The position numbers were made by a program, and so were the translations under genes. The notes below the pieces were generated by a model. The model was given only the letters and a program-made list of their open reading frames with translations. It was not told where the DNA came from and did no database searches. Shown piece by piece: positions 16,869-26,525 of a stretch of 64,000 bases of DNA. Origin of the DNA: JAUCQB01 sp964586235 (GTDB taxonomy: Bacteria; Planctomycetota; Phycisphaerae; UBA1845; PWPN01); assembly GCA_964586235.1 (NCBI GenBank), contig CAZPIO010000015.1:1-64000 (forward strand). The letters are read 5' to 3'. How positions within the stretch are numbered: the first letter of the stretch is position 1; each line of letters opens with the position of its first letter.

Positions 16869-18714
16869 ATGCCGTGTTCAACCCACGAAAACACGCGGCC
16901 ATCGCCGTCGCCAGGTACTCCGTTCCGGCAACTGTGGTCAGCCCGTGCTCGGGCCCTACGACCTTGAGCTCGCAACCCAGGTCTTTCGAGGCCCGATTGC
17001 GACTGTCCTCGATCACCTGAACGATGCTCACATCCCTGCCGCTGCAAGGAGATTCGGCCATGCCGTGGCTGTACCAGCGGTAGCTCCGCAGGATCTCCGC
17101 GAACCTCGACAGAACCAGGCATGAGTCCACAGGTGCGTTTCGGGCAAGCCGAAGGCATTCTGCAACGGGGCCGATGAACCAGTTCCCCACGTACCATCGC
17201 TCGCGAAAACGCCTCGACTCAGCCTCGTCTTCCACCGCACGATGCGCATCCCATTGGTCCCGAACAGTCCGCACGGCGTTCGTCAGACTCACCAGCCCCG
17301 CCAGCACGTCGGCCGCATCGAGTTGGGCGACATTTCTCTTCACACGATCAAGGATGCCCTGCGTCTCAATCTTGCCTGCCAGCCCGAGGGCTTCCGCCCA
17401 GTATTCGCAGGCCTTTTGCCTGTTCTTTGCATTCCCAGCCCGCTGAGGGGACAGCATCACCGTCGCCAGACGATCAAGTGCCAGCGCCTGGTGGGAGTGC
17501 ATTCTGTACCTAGTCAATTCGTCCACCGCTTGTCGCAGCAGGTGCTCGGCGCCGTCGATATCACCCTTGTGCAGGTGAATCGAGCCTTTGAGGTACAGAT
17601 ACTTGCCGTATTCTTTCTTGCCGCGCCATGTCTCCTCCTGGTCCTCCAGGAGTCCCAGCGCTTCCGAGAAGCTCCCCTGGTCCTCGAGCAGCCTTGCTTG
17701 CGAATTAACGACATGCCCCAGCAGATAGCGGTCCTTGGTACGCCGGGCCAGTCGTGCGGCCTCAGCGTAGCACTCACCCGCCTTAGCCAGGTTCTTCTGT
17801 CCGCGGAACACATCTCCCTGCTGATCCAGAACGCGGGCTCGCCAGGCCCAAAAGTCCGTATCCTGCAGCAGTTGCCTGGCTTCACCAAGCTCCCCCATGG
17901 CTCTGTCCGCGTCACCCTGGAAACGGCTGTTGCGTGCCATCTCGATCCATCCCCAGGCCTTGCCCGGCCGGTCGTCGATCCGGCCGCGCAGCTCGACCGA
18001 TTTCCATGCATCTTTCCATGCCTGCTCGTACAGGCCCCGGTCACGAAGCGCCTTGGCCCTCAGCAGACAGGCATCGGCCGCAATCGCGGGGAAGCCGGCC
18101 AGCTCCGTCGCATGCAGGGATACAAAGGGCTCGCGGCGGCCATCGATGATATCGAGGGAACCGGAGTAGTCGCCGCATTCGAACGCCAGCAGGGCCCGGG
18201 AGAGCCCCAGGAGAGCCGGCAGACAGCGGCCGGGCTCCTTGATTCTCTGCATAACCCCGCCAGCCGCGTCGAGTTGTTTTCGCGAGGACTCGTGCTTGCG
18301 GGCCAAGGCCAGTGCGAATGCCCGCCAAGACTGCGCCGCACACAGCAGGACACGTCCGCCAGGACAGTCTCGGCCGTTGGTCTTGAAATCGGCCAGCAAC
18401 GTGGCGGCCGCTGCGAAATCACCAGTTCGCAGGATACATAACGCCTCACCGAGTACGCCTACGCGAGTGACGGACGCCGTGTGACGACGCCCTGCAAGCT
18501 TGAGACCTTCTCGCTTGAGTATCTTGGCCAGTACCCGCAAATCCCTGATACTACCGCCATGTCGCGATCCGCATATCATGGACCACATGTCGTGTATCGC
18601 AAGCATGATCGCATCGGGCTCGGCCAGCGGATCTCGTCGGATTTGATCGACGATTCGCTGAACGCCTTCCCTGACTTCGTTTGCCATGCTGCCACGCTTC
18701 ACGTGTTTACTCAT
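16561..18714 (-). CDS. TPR-repeat protein with GHKL/histidine-kinase-like C-terminal region
   Basis: The start is placed at MSKHVKRGSMANE (18714) because GGAGG lies ten bases upstream; the longer frame from 18744 has no such site. The 717 residues contain many helical TPR-like units from about 60 to 430 (for example 'GDIDGAEHLLRQAVDEL' and 'KNLAKAGECYAEAARLARR'). The last 200 residues have an ATPase-like layout (VIEDSRN, TEYLATAMAACFRGLNTAFG, then a beta segment VVVLRPRG), but the conserved N-box asparagine and clear G boxes are not seen, so a degenerate GHKL fold is only suggested. The gene precedes the fusion gene by 290 bases on the same strand. It is probably the sensor or scaffold of the group. 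Its 3' end is duplicated at 2711-3169. Confidence 0.75.
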   Translation of the reverse strand: MSKHVKRGSMANEVREGVQRIVDQIRRDPLAEPDAIMLAIHDMWSMICGSRHGGSIRDLRVLAKILKREGLKLAGRRHTASVTRVGVLGEALCILRTGDFAAAATLLADFKTNGRDCPGGRVLLCAAQSWRAFALALARKHESSRKQLDAAGGVMQRIKEPGRCLPALLGLSRALLAFECGDYSGSLDIIDGRREPFVSLHATELAGFPAIAADACLLRAKALRDRGLYEQAWKDAWKSVELRGRIDDRPGKAWGWIEMARNSRFQGDADRAMGELGEARQLLQDTDFWAWRARVLDQQGDVFRGQKNLAKAGECYAEAARLARRTKDRYLLGHVVNSQARLLEDQGSFSEALGLLEDQEETWRGKKEYGKYLYLKGSIHLHKGDIDGAEHLLRQAVDELTRYRMHSHQALALDRLATVMLSPQRAGNAKNRQKACEYWAEALGLAGKIETQGILDRVKRNVAQLDAADVLAGLVSLTNAVRTVRDQWDAHRAVEDEAESRRFRERWYVGNWFIGPVAECLRLARNAPVDSCLVLSRFAEILRSYRWYSHGMAESPCSGRDVSIVQVIEDSRNRASKDLGCELKVVGPEHGLTTVAGTEYLATAMAACFRGLNTAFGATIFKMSIRRQRHGEYPLVVVLRPRGVKPGDFKRAWELVDLGDAMADPTLKPYFDRGYTGDLTLAVFLLRVALWSEIEFDARTRSVTVRLHRQIVPQEDE

Positions 18715-19624
18715 TTTCGCGAATCCTCCCGTATCAACCACCATTCCGTCGGCGTTCTCAGGACCGCCAAATATGCCTGAAAGCCGGTCGAAATCCTCAG
18801 AACATTATCCTCTGACTATGGGTTTCGCCCGTTCCTAAGGCGGACCGCCTTTTTGCGGGCCGCAACCAAAGCGCCCTGTAACCCCGAGACCTGCGCGCAA
18901 GCCGCATAGGTCTCTGGCTGTGAGGTTCTAAACTGCTCAGACCGACTTCTGCCCCCTCATCCTTGAGCGAGAAGGCAAGCAGGCAGCTCATACACTCACT
19001 CCAACTGGTTTTCCGAGTCGTCAGAATCGCTTTCGTGCACAGGCAGTAGGATAACCGAACCCTCGCATCCAGAAAACCACCGAGGCTGCCATACGGATGC
19101 TCCAACCCCGATAGCCTAGCCATGGCACGGCCTATGCCACTGCAGGTCCTGAGCCCGAAAATGAGACTCGGATGACGGCAAGGTGTTTGGGATACGTTTG
19201 CCTACTCGCAGGAAACGCCATGCGGACGAATCACCGTGTTTCCTTAGGATCGTCGATGGCCAACCTGCTCCTCCATTGGTCCGCTGATGATCGCGCCTGC
19301 CAAACCGCAGCGCAAGAGCGTCAATGAGTAGCGACGTAGAATGACTGTTTAGACCAGAAGTAATCGACTTACGTTCCCGTCACCATCACGCCCAACGGCC
19401 AGATGGTCATCCAACTCAAGAACGGCAAGCAGAGGAAGCTCTAACCGCCCGGCTGAGGCATCACGTCCCCATGAGCATTCGCATTGGCCGGCGCCGAGCT
19501 GATACACCGCACGCGTGTGCGGGGCTCGGCGGCCGGCATTTTCGTTTTCAGAGTTCGAGGGCACGCACGTCTTGCGAGGCATGGTGTTGGCGCAGTTCTC
19601 GGACAAGATCGAAGGGAGCGCCAG
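18715..19624. other. Intergenic stretch without a supported gene
   Basis: About 900 bases. Reading frames here are short or have protein-unlike composition. One plus-strand piece ending at TAA 19442-19444 (VPVTITPNGQMVIQLKNGK) looks like the tail of a lost gene but has no start. Divergent promoters for the two flanking genes are expected here; I see no convincing -35/-10 pair. Confidence 0.5.
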
Positions 19625-20155
19625 ATGTCATTGCCGATAATTGCTATTGTTGAAGTGCTGGGCGCCCTTGGCGGCCTAGCCCTGACGAGGTGGGCATTGT
19701 TTTGCGACCGGTCGCGCGGGCTGCCTCGCTGTCTGAAATGCTGGTATCTGATGGTTGGTCATGCAGGCATGCGGTGCCCCGAGTGTGGCCACGTGATTAC
19801 GGCAACTGATGAGTTGTACTGCACCTGGCGCCGATGGTGTTGGGCTGTCTCGGGATTGCTGATTGCCCTCGGATCGCCGGCATCCGTCATGGCGACCCGC
19901 TACTCGGATGAGTTGCTGCTCGCGATTCTGCCGCGTTGGGCGGCCGTGGGCGACCAGCATCTTGGCTTGTTCACGATCGGGTTATATGCGGATCGCCGGG
20001 ACAATAGGCCCATGCAGGCACGTATCACGCGCGACGGCGAACCACAGTTTACGGTGAGCGCCTGGGACGTGAGTATTGGAGCCCGGGCAATGGGCGGCAC
20101 TCAGACCGTCGGGGTAACGCACCGTCGAAGAGGAGTCGCCGCCAGGTGGCAGTAA
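19625..20155 (+). CDS. Small membrane protein with planctomycete zinc ribbon
   Basis: ATG 19625 follows AAGGGAG by six bases. The 176-residue product has a hydrophobic N-terminal helix (LPIIAIVEVLGALGGLAL), then a zinc ribbon CLKCWYLM...CPECGHVI typical of many uncharacterised Planctomycetes proteins, then a second membrane helix (CWAVSGLLIALG) and a soluble tail. Function is unknown. The GTG of the next gene overlaps its 3' end by ten bases. Confidence 0.7.
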   Translation: MSLPIIAIVEVLGALGGLALTRWALFCDRSRGLPRCLKCWYLMVGHAGMRCPECGHVITATDELYCTWRRWCWAVSGLLIALGSPASVMATRYSDELLLAILPRWAAVGDQHLGLFTIGLYADRRDNRPMQARITRDGEPQFTVSAWDVSIGARAMGGTQTVGVTHRRRGVAARWQ

Positions 20156-21078
20156 CGATGATGAGTGACCCGCACACACAAGTCCCGGAAGACCACGCTG
20201 AAAGGATGGATCGCGCGAGGCTCTCGCTCGAGGGCCTGTCGCTCGGCGATGCTTTCGGCCAGCCGTATTTCCACCCAGTCGCTGACTGGCTTATCGCCAA
20301 CCGGAAGCTGCCAGCCCCACCATGGGAGTACACCGATGACACGGTGATGGCATGCAGCACTGTCGAGGTCCTGGACCTGTACGGACGGATTGAGCAAGAC
20401 GAACTCGCCCGCCGGTTTGCCCAACGCTATCAGCTTGAGCCCTATCGTGGCTATGGACAGAACGCCGCCATGCTTCTCGAGCAGATTCTCGCCGGAGCCG
20501 ACTGGCGCGAGGCAGCCCGGGCGTCTTTCGATGGACAGGGCTCGATGGGCAACGGTGGTGCCATGCGTGCCGGTCCGATTGGGGCGTATTTCGCTGATGA
20601 TCTGGACGCGGTGGTACGAAATGCTGGTGCTTCGGCGGAGGTCACGCACGCACACCCGGATGGACAGGCCGGGGCAATCGCGGTGGCTGTCGCCGCGGCG
20701 GTGGCGTGGCGGACGCGTGCCAAACCGCGGTATGCCGCCCGTGACGAACTGCTGCAGACCGCCATAATGCATACGCCGGAAGGGAAAACGCGCGAGGGCC
20801 TTCGGCGCGCGACCCAACTGCCCGCCGAGACGAGCCCAGTGCGAGCGGCGCGCGAGTTGGGCAGCGGCTGGCAGGTCCTGGCCTCCGACACGGTCCCGTT
20901 TGCTCTCTGGTCGGCGGCGGCTCACCTGGGCTCCTACGAGGAGGCCCTTTGGGCGACGGTCGCGGGGCTAGGCGACCGTGACACGACCTGCGCCATCGTC
21001 GGGTCGATCGTGGCACTCGCCACCGGACGCGAGGGCTTGCCACCTGCATGGCTCAGCCGACGCGAGCCGCTGGCATGA
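20146..21078 (+). CDS. ADP-ribosylglycohydrolase family protein
   Basis: GTG 20146 is favoured by AGGAG at 20131-20135; ATG 20158 or 20161 is the alternative. About 310 residues. The motifs of the DraG/ADP-ribosylglycohydrolase family are present in order: GLSLGDAFG, YTDDTVMA (metal-binding), GNGGAMRAG, HAHPDGQAGAIAVA and DRDTTCAIVGSIVALATG, so the dinuclear Mg/Mn site looks complete. It should remove ADP-ribose from a protein, nucleic acid or small molecule. Next to several TIR NADases it may handle ADP-ribose products or reverse ADP-ribosylation; that link is inferred only from location. Confidence 0.92.
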   Translation: MAVTMMSDPHTQVPEDHAERMDRARLSLEGLSLGDAFGQPYFHPVADWLIANRKLPAPPWEYTDDTVMACSTVEVLDLYGRIEQDELARRFAQRYQLEPYRGYGQNAAMLLEQILAGADWREAARASFDGQGSMGNGGAMRAGPIGAYFADDLDAVVRNAGASAEVTHAHPDGQAGAIAVAVAAAVAWRTRAKPRYAARDELLQTAIMHTPEGKTREGLRRATQLPAETSPVRAARELGSGWQVLASDTVPFALWSAAAHLGSYEEALWATVAGLGDRDTTCAIVGSIVALATGREGLPPAWLSRREPLA

Positions 21079-21318
21079 GTCGTGGCCATGTGCCTGGCCC
21101 GACGCCTGAGCTACCTCCGGCTGGTCCAGACGATGCGCGCGAACCAGTTGCGTCTGTGGCTCTCGGCGGCTGGCATGCAACACAGCACCGCAGGAGGCCC
21201 TGGCAGGGCTGAATACCGCGCTTTCTCCCTGTTGCCGAATCGCGCACGGTCATGTAGTATTCGCGAAGTGCTGCATATCAGGTCGCAACATGGCCGGAAC
21301 TCGGCGGAGAGACCTCCG

Positions 21319-21879
21319 ATGGCACCCAGCAAGAACACCAGCAAAGCAGAATTGATCGAGGAAATCGGCAAGCTCGCGCCTGCTCTCAGCGACGATGAGT
21401 CTGTCCTTCAGGATCTCGATGAAGCGACACTCCAGTTCCTGCTGGAGCTTCTTGAGCAGAACCCCGTGGCGCGCGATTCCTCCTCACTCCTCCTGGATCT
21501 CATTCTCAAGAGTAAGGCTCACTCCTCAGTGAAGTTTCCCTCGTCTGGGAGCAGTACGCGTTCTCACACACCCTTTGGGAGCGGTGCGCCCTCGGGCGGA
21601 GCCTCTTCCCCGATTGGCAGTGGCGGGCCAGCGACGCGAGGAACCTGCTTTATCGCCACGGCTGCCTATGGGTCTGCTCTGGACAAGGACGTGGAGGTCT
21701 TGCGGCGGTTTCGCGACGCGCACCTGCTGAAGAGCCCTGTCGGGAAGGCCTTCGTTTCCATCTACGCCAGATATAGTCCACGGCTTGCATCCCATATTCG
21801 TCGACGCGCGATCGCGAGAACACTTGTGAGAGCCATGCTTCGTCCCATCGTCATGCTGATCAGGTTGGCAGACGATTGA
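21319..21879 (+). CDS. CFI-box-CTERM domain protein
   Basis: Start MAPSKNTSKAELIEEIG at 21319, with GGAGAG upstream. A longer frame from 21082 is unlikely because its N-terminal part is non-descript. The N-terminal 60 residues are helical and acidic, followed by a Ser/Gly-rich linker and then the CFI-box motif (CFIATAAYGSALDKDVEVLR, then FRDAHLL, YARYSP), a short C-terminal domain found on varied proteins, often in signalling or conflict contexts. No catalytic domain is visible. It is the third gene of the plus-strand set begun at 19625, after a 240-base gap. Confidence 0.78.
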   Translation: MAPSKNTSKAELIEEIGKLAPALSDDESVLQDLDEATLQFLLELLEQNPVARDSSSLLLDLILKSKAHSSVKFPSSGSSTRSHTPFGSGAPSGGASSPIGSGGPATRGTCFIATAAYGSALDKDVEVLRRFRDAHLLKSPVGKAFVSIYARYSPRLASHIRRRAIARTLVRAMLRPIVMLIRLADD

Positions 21880-21920
21880 GTGATGGTTTCAAGAGCGGAT
21901 GATGCGGTGCAGTAAGGATG

Positions 21921-24782
21921 CTACGAGGGCGCTGCGAGAGGATCATTCCGGCATCGCTCGATCCTGATCTGGGCTACCGCGCGTTTCCGGCCGGAAATCC
22001 GACCCGCTATGTCGAGAGCCTCCTTCCATATGACTTCGGCGTCATTCTTGCTTGCGAGGTGATACTCAATTGCGCCCACTCCGATCATGGCCTCGATCTT
22101 CGAGTATAGGATCCCATGGTTCGTACAATAAGAGACAACTTCTTGGTATCGTTTCCCCGCCTCCGCCAACGCCCCTCGCTGGTGCGCGACGGCCGCGAGG
22201 CCGAAGGCAATGCCAGCCTGTAGCCCAGCGTGCTCTCCAACCCGCAGAACATCCAGTAAAGGCTGCAGCAGGCTATCGGCCTCCGCCGTTGCTTTCATCG
22301 ACAGAGCACACCTGCACAGACCCGTCTTGGCCTCCAGCGAACAAAACAGGTCGTGGAGGGATTCAGCCTCAGCGGCTGCCCGGGAAAAGGACTCGCGTGC
22401 CTCCAGGGGATGCCGCCTGTCCAACATGGCGTGCTCGTATTGCATAAAGGCTGCGAGCAATCGCAACTTTACCGCTTCCAGTGGAGCGTCTTGGGCCTTG
22501 GCCAATAAGAGAGCATTCCGGATATAAACGACGGCCTTCCCGGATTCCCCCAGCGTTTTGTAGGCGGCTGCGATAAGCCGCATGCCCGAGATCACGTGAA
22601 GCGGGTCCGATCCCATGCGTGCCTGACGGATTCCCCGAGCGGCAAATCGAATCGTCTCCCGGCTTCGGTATTCTTCATGGCAGACGGCCGCCTGGCCGAT
22701 TAGGTTTGCAGCCGCTTCGTCGTGATAGACGGGTATGCCCCAGACGCACAATCGTAGTGCCGCCCGATAGTAGCGCATCGCTTCATCGTACTCACCGCGG
22801 TACAGCGCGAGCGAGCCCATTTCGTGAAGAGCTACGGCCCTTGCACGGCGCTCACGCCACCTGGAAGCGTGCCCGAGCGCGTACCGCAGCCAGTGCTCGC
22901 ACTTGTCATATTGGCCCCAGATAGCATAGATGCGGGCTGCCTGGGTAGCCAGGCCGGCGGCAGCACCCCCTTCGTGTTTCTTTGTTGAAAGGAAGCGGAT
23001 CAGGCTGAGGAGGCAAGCCAGACCCTCGTCGCTGCGGGTTCCTCCGACCCACCGTCGTACGAAACCTAGCTCCGGACAGTGGATCACCTCGTGTAGGTCC
23101 TGCCAGCGGTCTACCGCCATCAGATGGTAAGGCATGTGGTCATGTGAGTACGAGGAGAGTCGTTGCGGACCGGCCTTATACTCTTCCCAGCAGAGCTGCG
23201 CCAACCTTTGGTGACCGCGTGCGGCTCGACACACGTACTCGCCGGCAGCATCCGGATCGATGAGCCACTCGGCCATGCTTTTGTGAAACAGAGCCGTGCC
23301 CACTGAGCCCCGATTCAGAAACCGGGAGAGCCCGCGAAATCCTCTTTGGGCAGCGCGTTGATCAACACCGGCTGCTCCGAGGAGCAATCGCTCCGGCAGG
23401 CGACCGCGGGCGGCGACCAAACACTCCAGGAGAGGTTGGATCTCACTCTCATACTGATGGTAATCGCCGAAGTGCCTGCGGAACATGGCGTGATAGAGAC
23501 CTGCGAGGTTCCTCGGCAGCTTACCTACTTCCTCGACTTTAAGACGGCACGTCGGATCTGGATCGCTTAGGGCGTCGATCGTCATCTTCGCGAAGAGGAA
23601 GTTTCCGGAGGCGGGGCATTCAATGGCCCCGATCAGTTCATCGGGCCCACCCAGATTCAGGCATCCCGTGGGAAGTCCTCCGATTCTCTGAGTGATGTAC
23701 GAATGCAGGTCCGCTAGGTTTTCCTCGCGATCGGCATCGACATGCCGGCGGCGCACCCCATCAATTCTAAATCTGGCCAGTAGTGTCTGATCAGCGCGGC
23801 TCGTGATGATCAACCGAAGCCAGGACGGCATGATCCCGGCTGCGTCGGCGAGTAGGTCCGCTAGATCGGATCCCACCGCAGCGAGCGACTCGTCCAAGCC
23901 ATCGACAACGAACACCCATGGCCCGCTTACGACGAGCTGATTTCTGCACCTGCGCAGCGGGTCAGCGATGAGCGTCCGAAATAACGAGGCGGACTCATTC
24001 CACTTCGGTGTCGGCAGTCGCTCGATCTGTTCCCTGTACCAAGGCAGTTGGGCCGCCAGTTGATAGACGAGTCCGGCGATCCACGCGGCTGGCCGGCACG
24101 AGTCGATGTTTGATCGGGAGCAGAAATGAACCCCTCGGACGTCCAGCCTGGCGGTCATCTGAGCCGCGATAGCACTCTTGCCCACGCCCGCATCTGCAGT
24201 AAGGAGCAGAAGCCGTGAATCGCCCTGTTGCACCCAGTGGTGAATCAGCTCAAAAAGCCACTGGCGGCCCGTGAACGCGCCTCCGTGTTGCGCCAGTTCC
24301 GACTCGAAGTCCAGCGGATGATAATCCCTCCACCACGGGATCCCGCTGGTGACCTCCGGCCATTCCCGCAGGAACATTCGTCCGGTGCACTGAACCTGGT
24401 TGATCAGCCGGGGAAGCTGGGCAAACGCCGCTTCCGGGTCAGCAACGGCATCGACGTAGTTGAGCGATATGATCTGAATTGGAGGATCAACCTCGGCAAT
24501 CCGGATAGGAATGATCGGCACTTTCCGCGCGAGAGCGAACAGCAGCTCGTTTCGGCAGAATCCCTCGGGGCGCAGGCTCCACGGTGACAGAAGCGCGATC
24601 AGAAGATCGCTGCCCGAAATCCCCACCTCTATGCGGATATCGAACGGTGTTCCGATCAGAATGCCGTTCTCCGCATCGAGCCACGGCTCGTATCCTTCCG
24701 AGCGCAGCCAACCAGCCAGTCGTGCTGCGAACTCTGCCGCGTCCTGCCGTCCGTAGCTGATGAAGATGCGAGCTCTGCGCAT
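21921..24782 (-). CDS. TIR-NACHT-TPR STAND protein
   Basis: The start is set at MRRARIFISYGRQD (24782), where the TIR domain begins; the frame is open 39 bases further. The 953-residue protein has TIR 3-130 (IFISYGRQDA, PWLDAENGIL, E79 in FCRNELLF), NACHT ATPase from about 168 (GAFTGRQWLFELI; Walker A ADAGVGKS 196-203; Walker B VFVVDGLDES), winged-helix region, and from about 600 a helical TPR-type array (for example MGSLALYRGEYDEAMRYYRA). Its TIR and NACHT parts resemble the gene at 4371 in layout, but the sensor is TPR rather than zinc ribbon. Divergent from the HEAT gene. Confidence 0.88.
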   Translation of the reverse strand: MRRARIFISYGRQDAAEFAARLAGWLRSEGYEPWLDAENGILIGTPFDIRIEVGISGSDLLIALLSPWSLRPEGFCRNELLFALARKVPIIPIRIAEVDPPIQIISLNYVDAVADPEAAFAQLPRLINQVQCTGRMFLREWPEVTSGIPWWRDYHPLDFESELAQHGGAFTGRQWLFELIHHWVQQGDSRLLLLTADAGVGKSAIAAQMTARLDVRGVHFCSRSNIDSCRPAAWIAGLVYQLAAQLPWYREQIERLPTPKWNESASLFRTLIADPLRRCRNQLVVSGPWVFVVDGLDESLAAVGSDLADLLADAAGIMPSWLRLIITSRADQTLLARFRIDGVRRRHVDADREENLADLHSYITQRIGGLPTGCLNLGGPDELIGAIECPASGNFLFAKMTIDALSDPDPTCRLKVEEVGKLPRNLAGLYHAMFRRHFGDYHQYESEIQPLLECLVAARGRLPERLLLGAAGVDQRAAQRGFRGLSRFLNRGSVGTALFHKSMAEWLIDPDAAGEYVCRAARGHQRLAQLCWEEYKAGPQRLSSYSHDHMPYHLMAVDRWQDLHEVIHCPELGFVRRWVGGTRSDEGLACLLSLIRFLSTKKHEGGAAAGLATQAARIYAIWGQYDKCEHWLRYALGHASRWRERRARAVALHEMGSLALYRGEYDEAMRYYRAALRLCVWGIPVYHDEAAANLIGQAAVCHEEYRSRETIRFAARGIRQARMGSDPLHVISGMRLIAAAYKTLGESGKAVVYIRNALLLAKAQDAPLEAVKLRLLAAFMQYEHAMLDRRHPLEARESFSRAAAEAESLHDLFCSLEAKTGLCRCALSMKATAEADSLLQPLLDVLRVGEHAGLQAGIAFGLAAVAHQRGALAEAGKRYQEVVSYCTNHGILYSKIEAMIGVGAIEYHLASKNDAEVIWKEALDIAGRISGRKRAVAQIRIERCRNDPLAAPS

Positions 24783-25037
24783 GGTGCCGTGCCTTATACC
24801 GCGCGGCCGGAGGCGGAGCAATGAGTTTTGACCAAAGGCAATACCTTGGCAGGTCCTTGAAGAACAACGCCAAGCACAGATGGCTGCTCAGGCAACGAGA
24901 ATAGACTATTATAGAACCGCTGCTAGGATTGACCTGTGTGCGCGGACGGTACCGCAAAGCGGTTTGCGGCCCGTGGTCGGGGCTATTCTCGCGAGAGAAC
25001 CCACGGTACTTCTACATGAGCAGGACCGCGCACTGGA

Positions 25038-26525
25038 ATGGACGGCACCATGTCACGTGAAACGGCGAAGCGAGCGCATTTGTTGGCTGCCAGGCTGGCC
25101 GGCCGTGAGGATTGGCTTGCGAAGGCGCTGTCGCACGTGTACTCGCCTACCTGGCGGCCCGTGCTGCGGTCGCTGGGGGCTGTGCTGGACAGCCGCGCCC
25201 GCATATTCGTGGCTGCCCTTCTGAGGAAGAACTGCGAAGATCTGTGCTGTCGCCCGCTGGATGTCGCGGTCTCTGCCGCGATGGCGGCAGGCCGACAGGT
25301 TATGCCGACCGCGTTGCTCGAAAAGCTTGCTGAACAGGCTATCGCGCTACATTTCGATCAAACGATGTGGCCGCCTCGGGCCGTCTCATGGGCAATGCTT
25401 GAGGCGTGCTCTGAACACGCCGTGCCGCTGTTGATCGGCCGACTTTCCTCTCCTGATCCGATCGCTCGCGCCAGGGCTGCATTTGTGCTGGGCCGCCTGC
25501 AAGCGCATGAAGCCATCCGTGAACTTGCAGGCCTCCTCAAAGATGAGGACAGCTTGGTGCGCGAATGGAGTGCCATGGCGCTGGGCACACTCGGCAGCGT
25601 CGCCGCGGTCGAACCGGCGTTACTGCAAGCGCAGCACGAAGAGTCGCTTGTCGAGCACGTCGCGCGGGGGATGTTCATGAGCCCACACCCGGGCGATGGC
25701 ATCACCGCGCTGACTCGGTGCCTGGAAGGCAAGGGACGCGAAATGAAGTTGAGGGTGGCCCGTATACGAGCCCGTCATGGCCTTCCTCTCACCGTATCTT
25801 GTCTTCTTGAGTCCTTGGACACAGACGATTGGAATACACGGGTCTGGGGGGCTGAAATCATCGGCCAGGGCGGGCCCCCAGAAGTTTTGCCTCATCTGAT
25901 CGAACGATCATGCCACCCAAGCGCATCCGTTCGCTGGGCCGCTGCTATGGCCGTCGGGTGCCTGGGAATGGCGGAAGGTATTCCGTATCTCGAGAGTCTG
26001 GCCCTCGACCAAGACAGCCATGTTCGCACCGCCGCGAACGACGCGCTGGCATGGAACAGAGCGGGCAAGAAGGTCCCGACGGTCAGAGGCTGGCTGGGCG
26101 CGGCTGGAAATCCCCGTCTGGTTCAGGAAATACGATCGCCTGCAGATGCGGCAGAGGTTGCACATCAATTAGGCGACGGTTACCCGGCCGTGCGGAAAGC
26201 GGCCCTGGAGGCCATCGCGCGAAGCGGTCCAGAATCGGTAGTCCAGTGGGCGACGAGCAAGCTGGATGATGAAAGCCAGTCGGATAGATGGCATGCTGCG
26301 CTGGCGCTGGGCGAGGTCGGAACTGCTGCGGTGGTGCCGGATCTGTTGCGGCTGCTGGAGGATCCGATACCCTTCGTCCGACACGCCGCTGTGCAGGCGA
26401 CGGCGCGGCTTGGCTGGCGTCTCCAGATACCGATCCCAGTCGAGCAAGCACCAAGGCCACTACAGCTCCGGGCACAGCTGCTTAAGACTGCAATTGATCC
26501 GCTAGCCAGCGGCATTGAAGGATAG
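25038..26525 (+). CDS. HEAT-repeat protein
   Basis: 495 residues from ATG 25038 (ATG 25050 is equally possible; neither has a strong ribosome site). Much of the protein is HEAT/PBS-lyase-like repeats: pairs of helices such as IARARAAFVLGRL, SLVREWSAMALGTLGS, ASVRWAAAMAVGCLG and SDRWHAALALGEVGTAA. It is probably a protein-binding scaffold. No enzymatic motif is seen. Divergent from the TIR-NACHT-TPR gene with 255 bases between the starts, so a shared control region is likely. Confidence 0.8.
   Translation: MDGTMSRETAKRAHLLAARLAGREDWLAKALSHVYSPTWRPVLRSLGAVLDSRARIFVAALLRKNCEDLCCRPLDVAVSAAMAAGRQVMPTALLEKLAEQAIALHFDQTMWPPRAVSWAMLEACSEHAVPLLIGRLSSPDPIARARAAFVLGRLQAHEAIRELAGLLKDEDSLVREWSAMALGTLGSVAAVEPALLQAQHEESLVEHVARGMFMSPHPGDGITALTRCLEGKGREMKLRVARIRARHGLPLTVSCLLESLDTDDWNTRVWGAEIIGQGGPPEVLPHLIERSCHPSASVRWAAAMAVGCLGMAEGIPYLESLALDQDSHVRTAANDALAWNRAGKKVPTVRGWLGAAGNPRLVQEIRSPADAAEVAHQLGDGYPAVRKAALEAIARSGPESVVQWATSKLDDESQSDRWHAALALGEVGTAAVVPDLLRLLEDPIPFVRHAAVQATARLGWRLQIPIPVEQAPRPLQLRAQLLKTAIDPLASGIEG

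Noticed and set aside
18797..19123. 108-codon minus-strand ORF
   Set aside because: No domain, ribosome site or recognisable composition.
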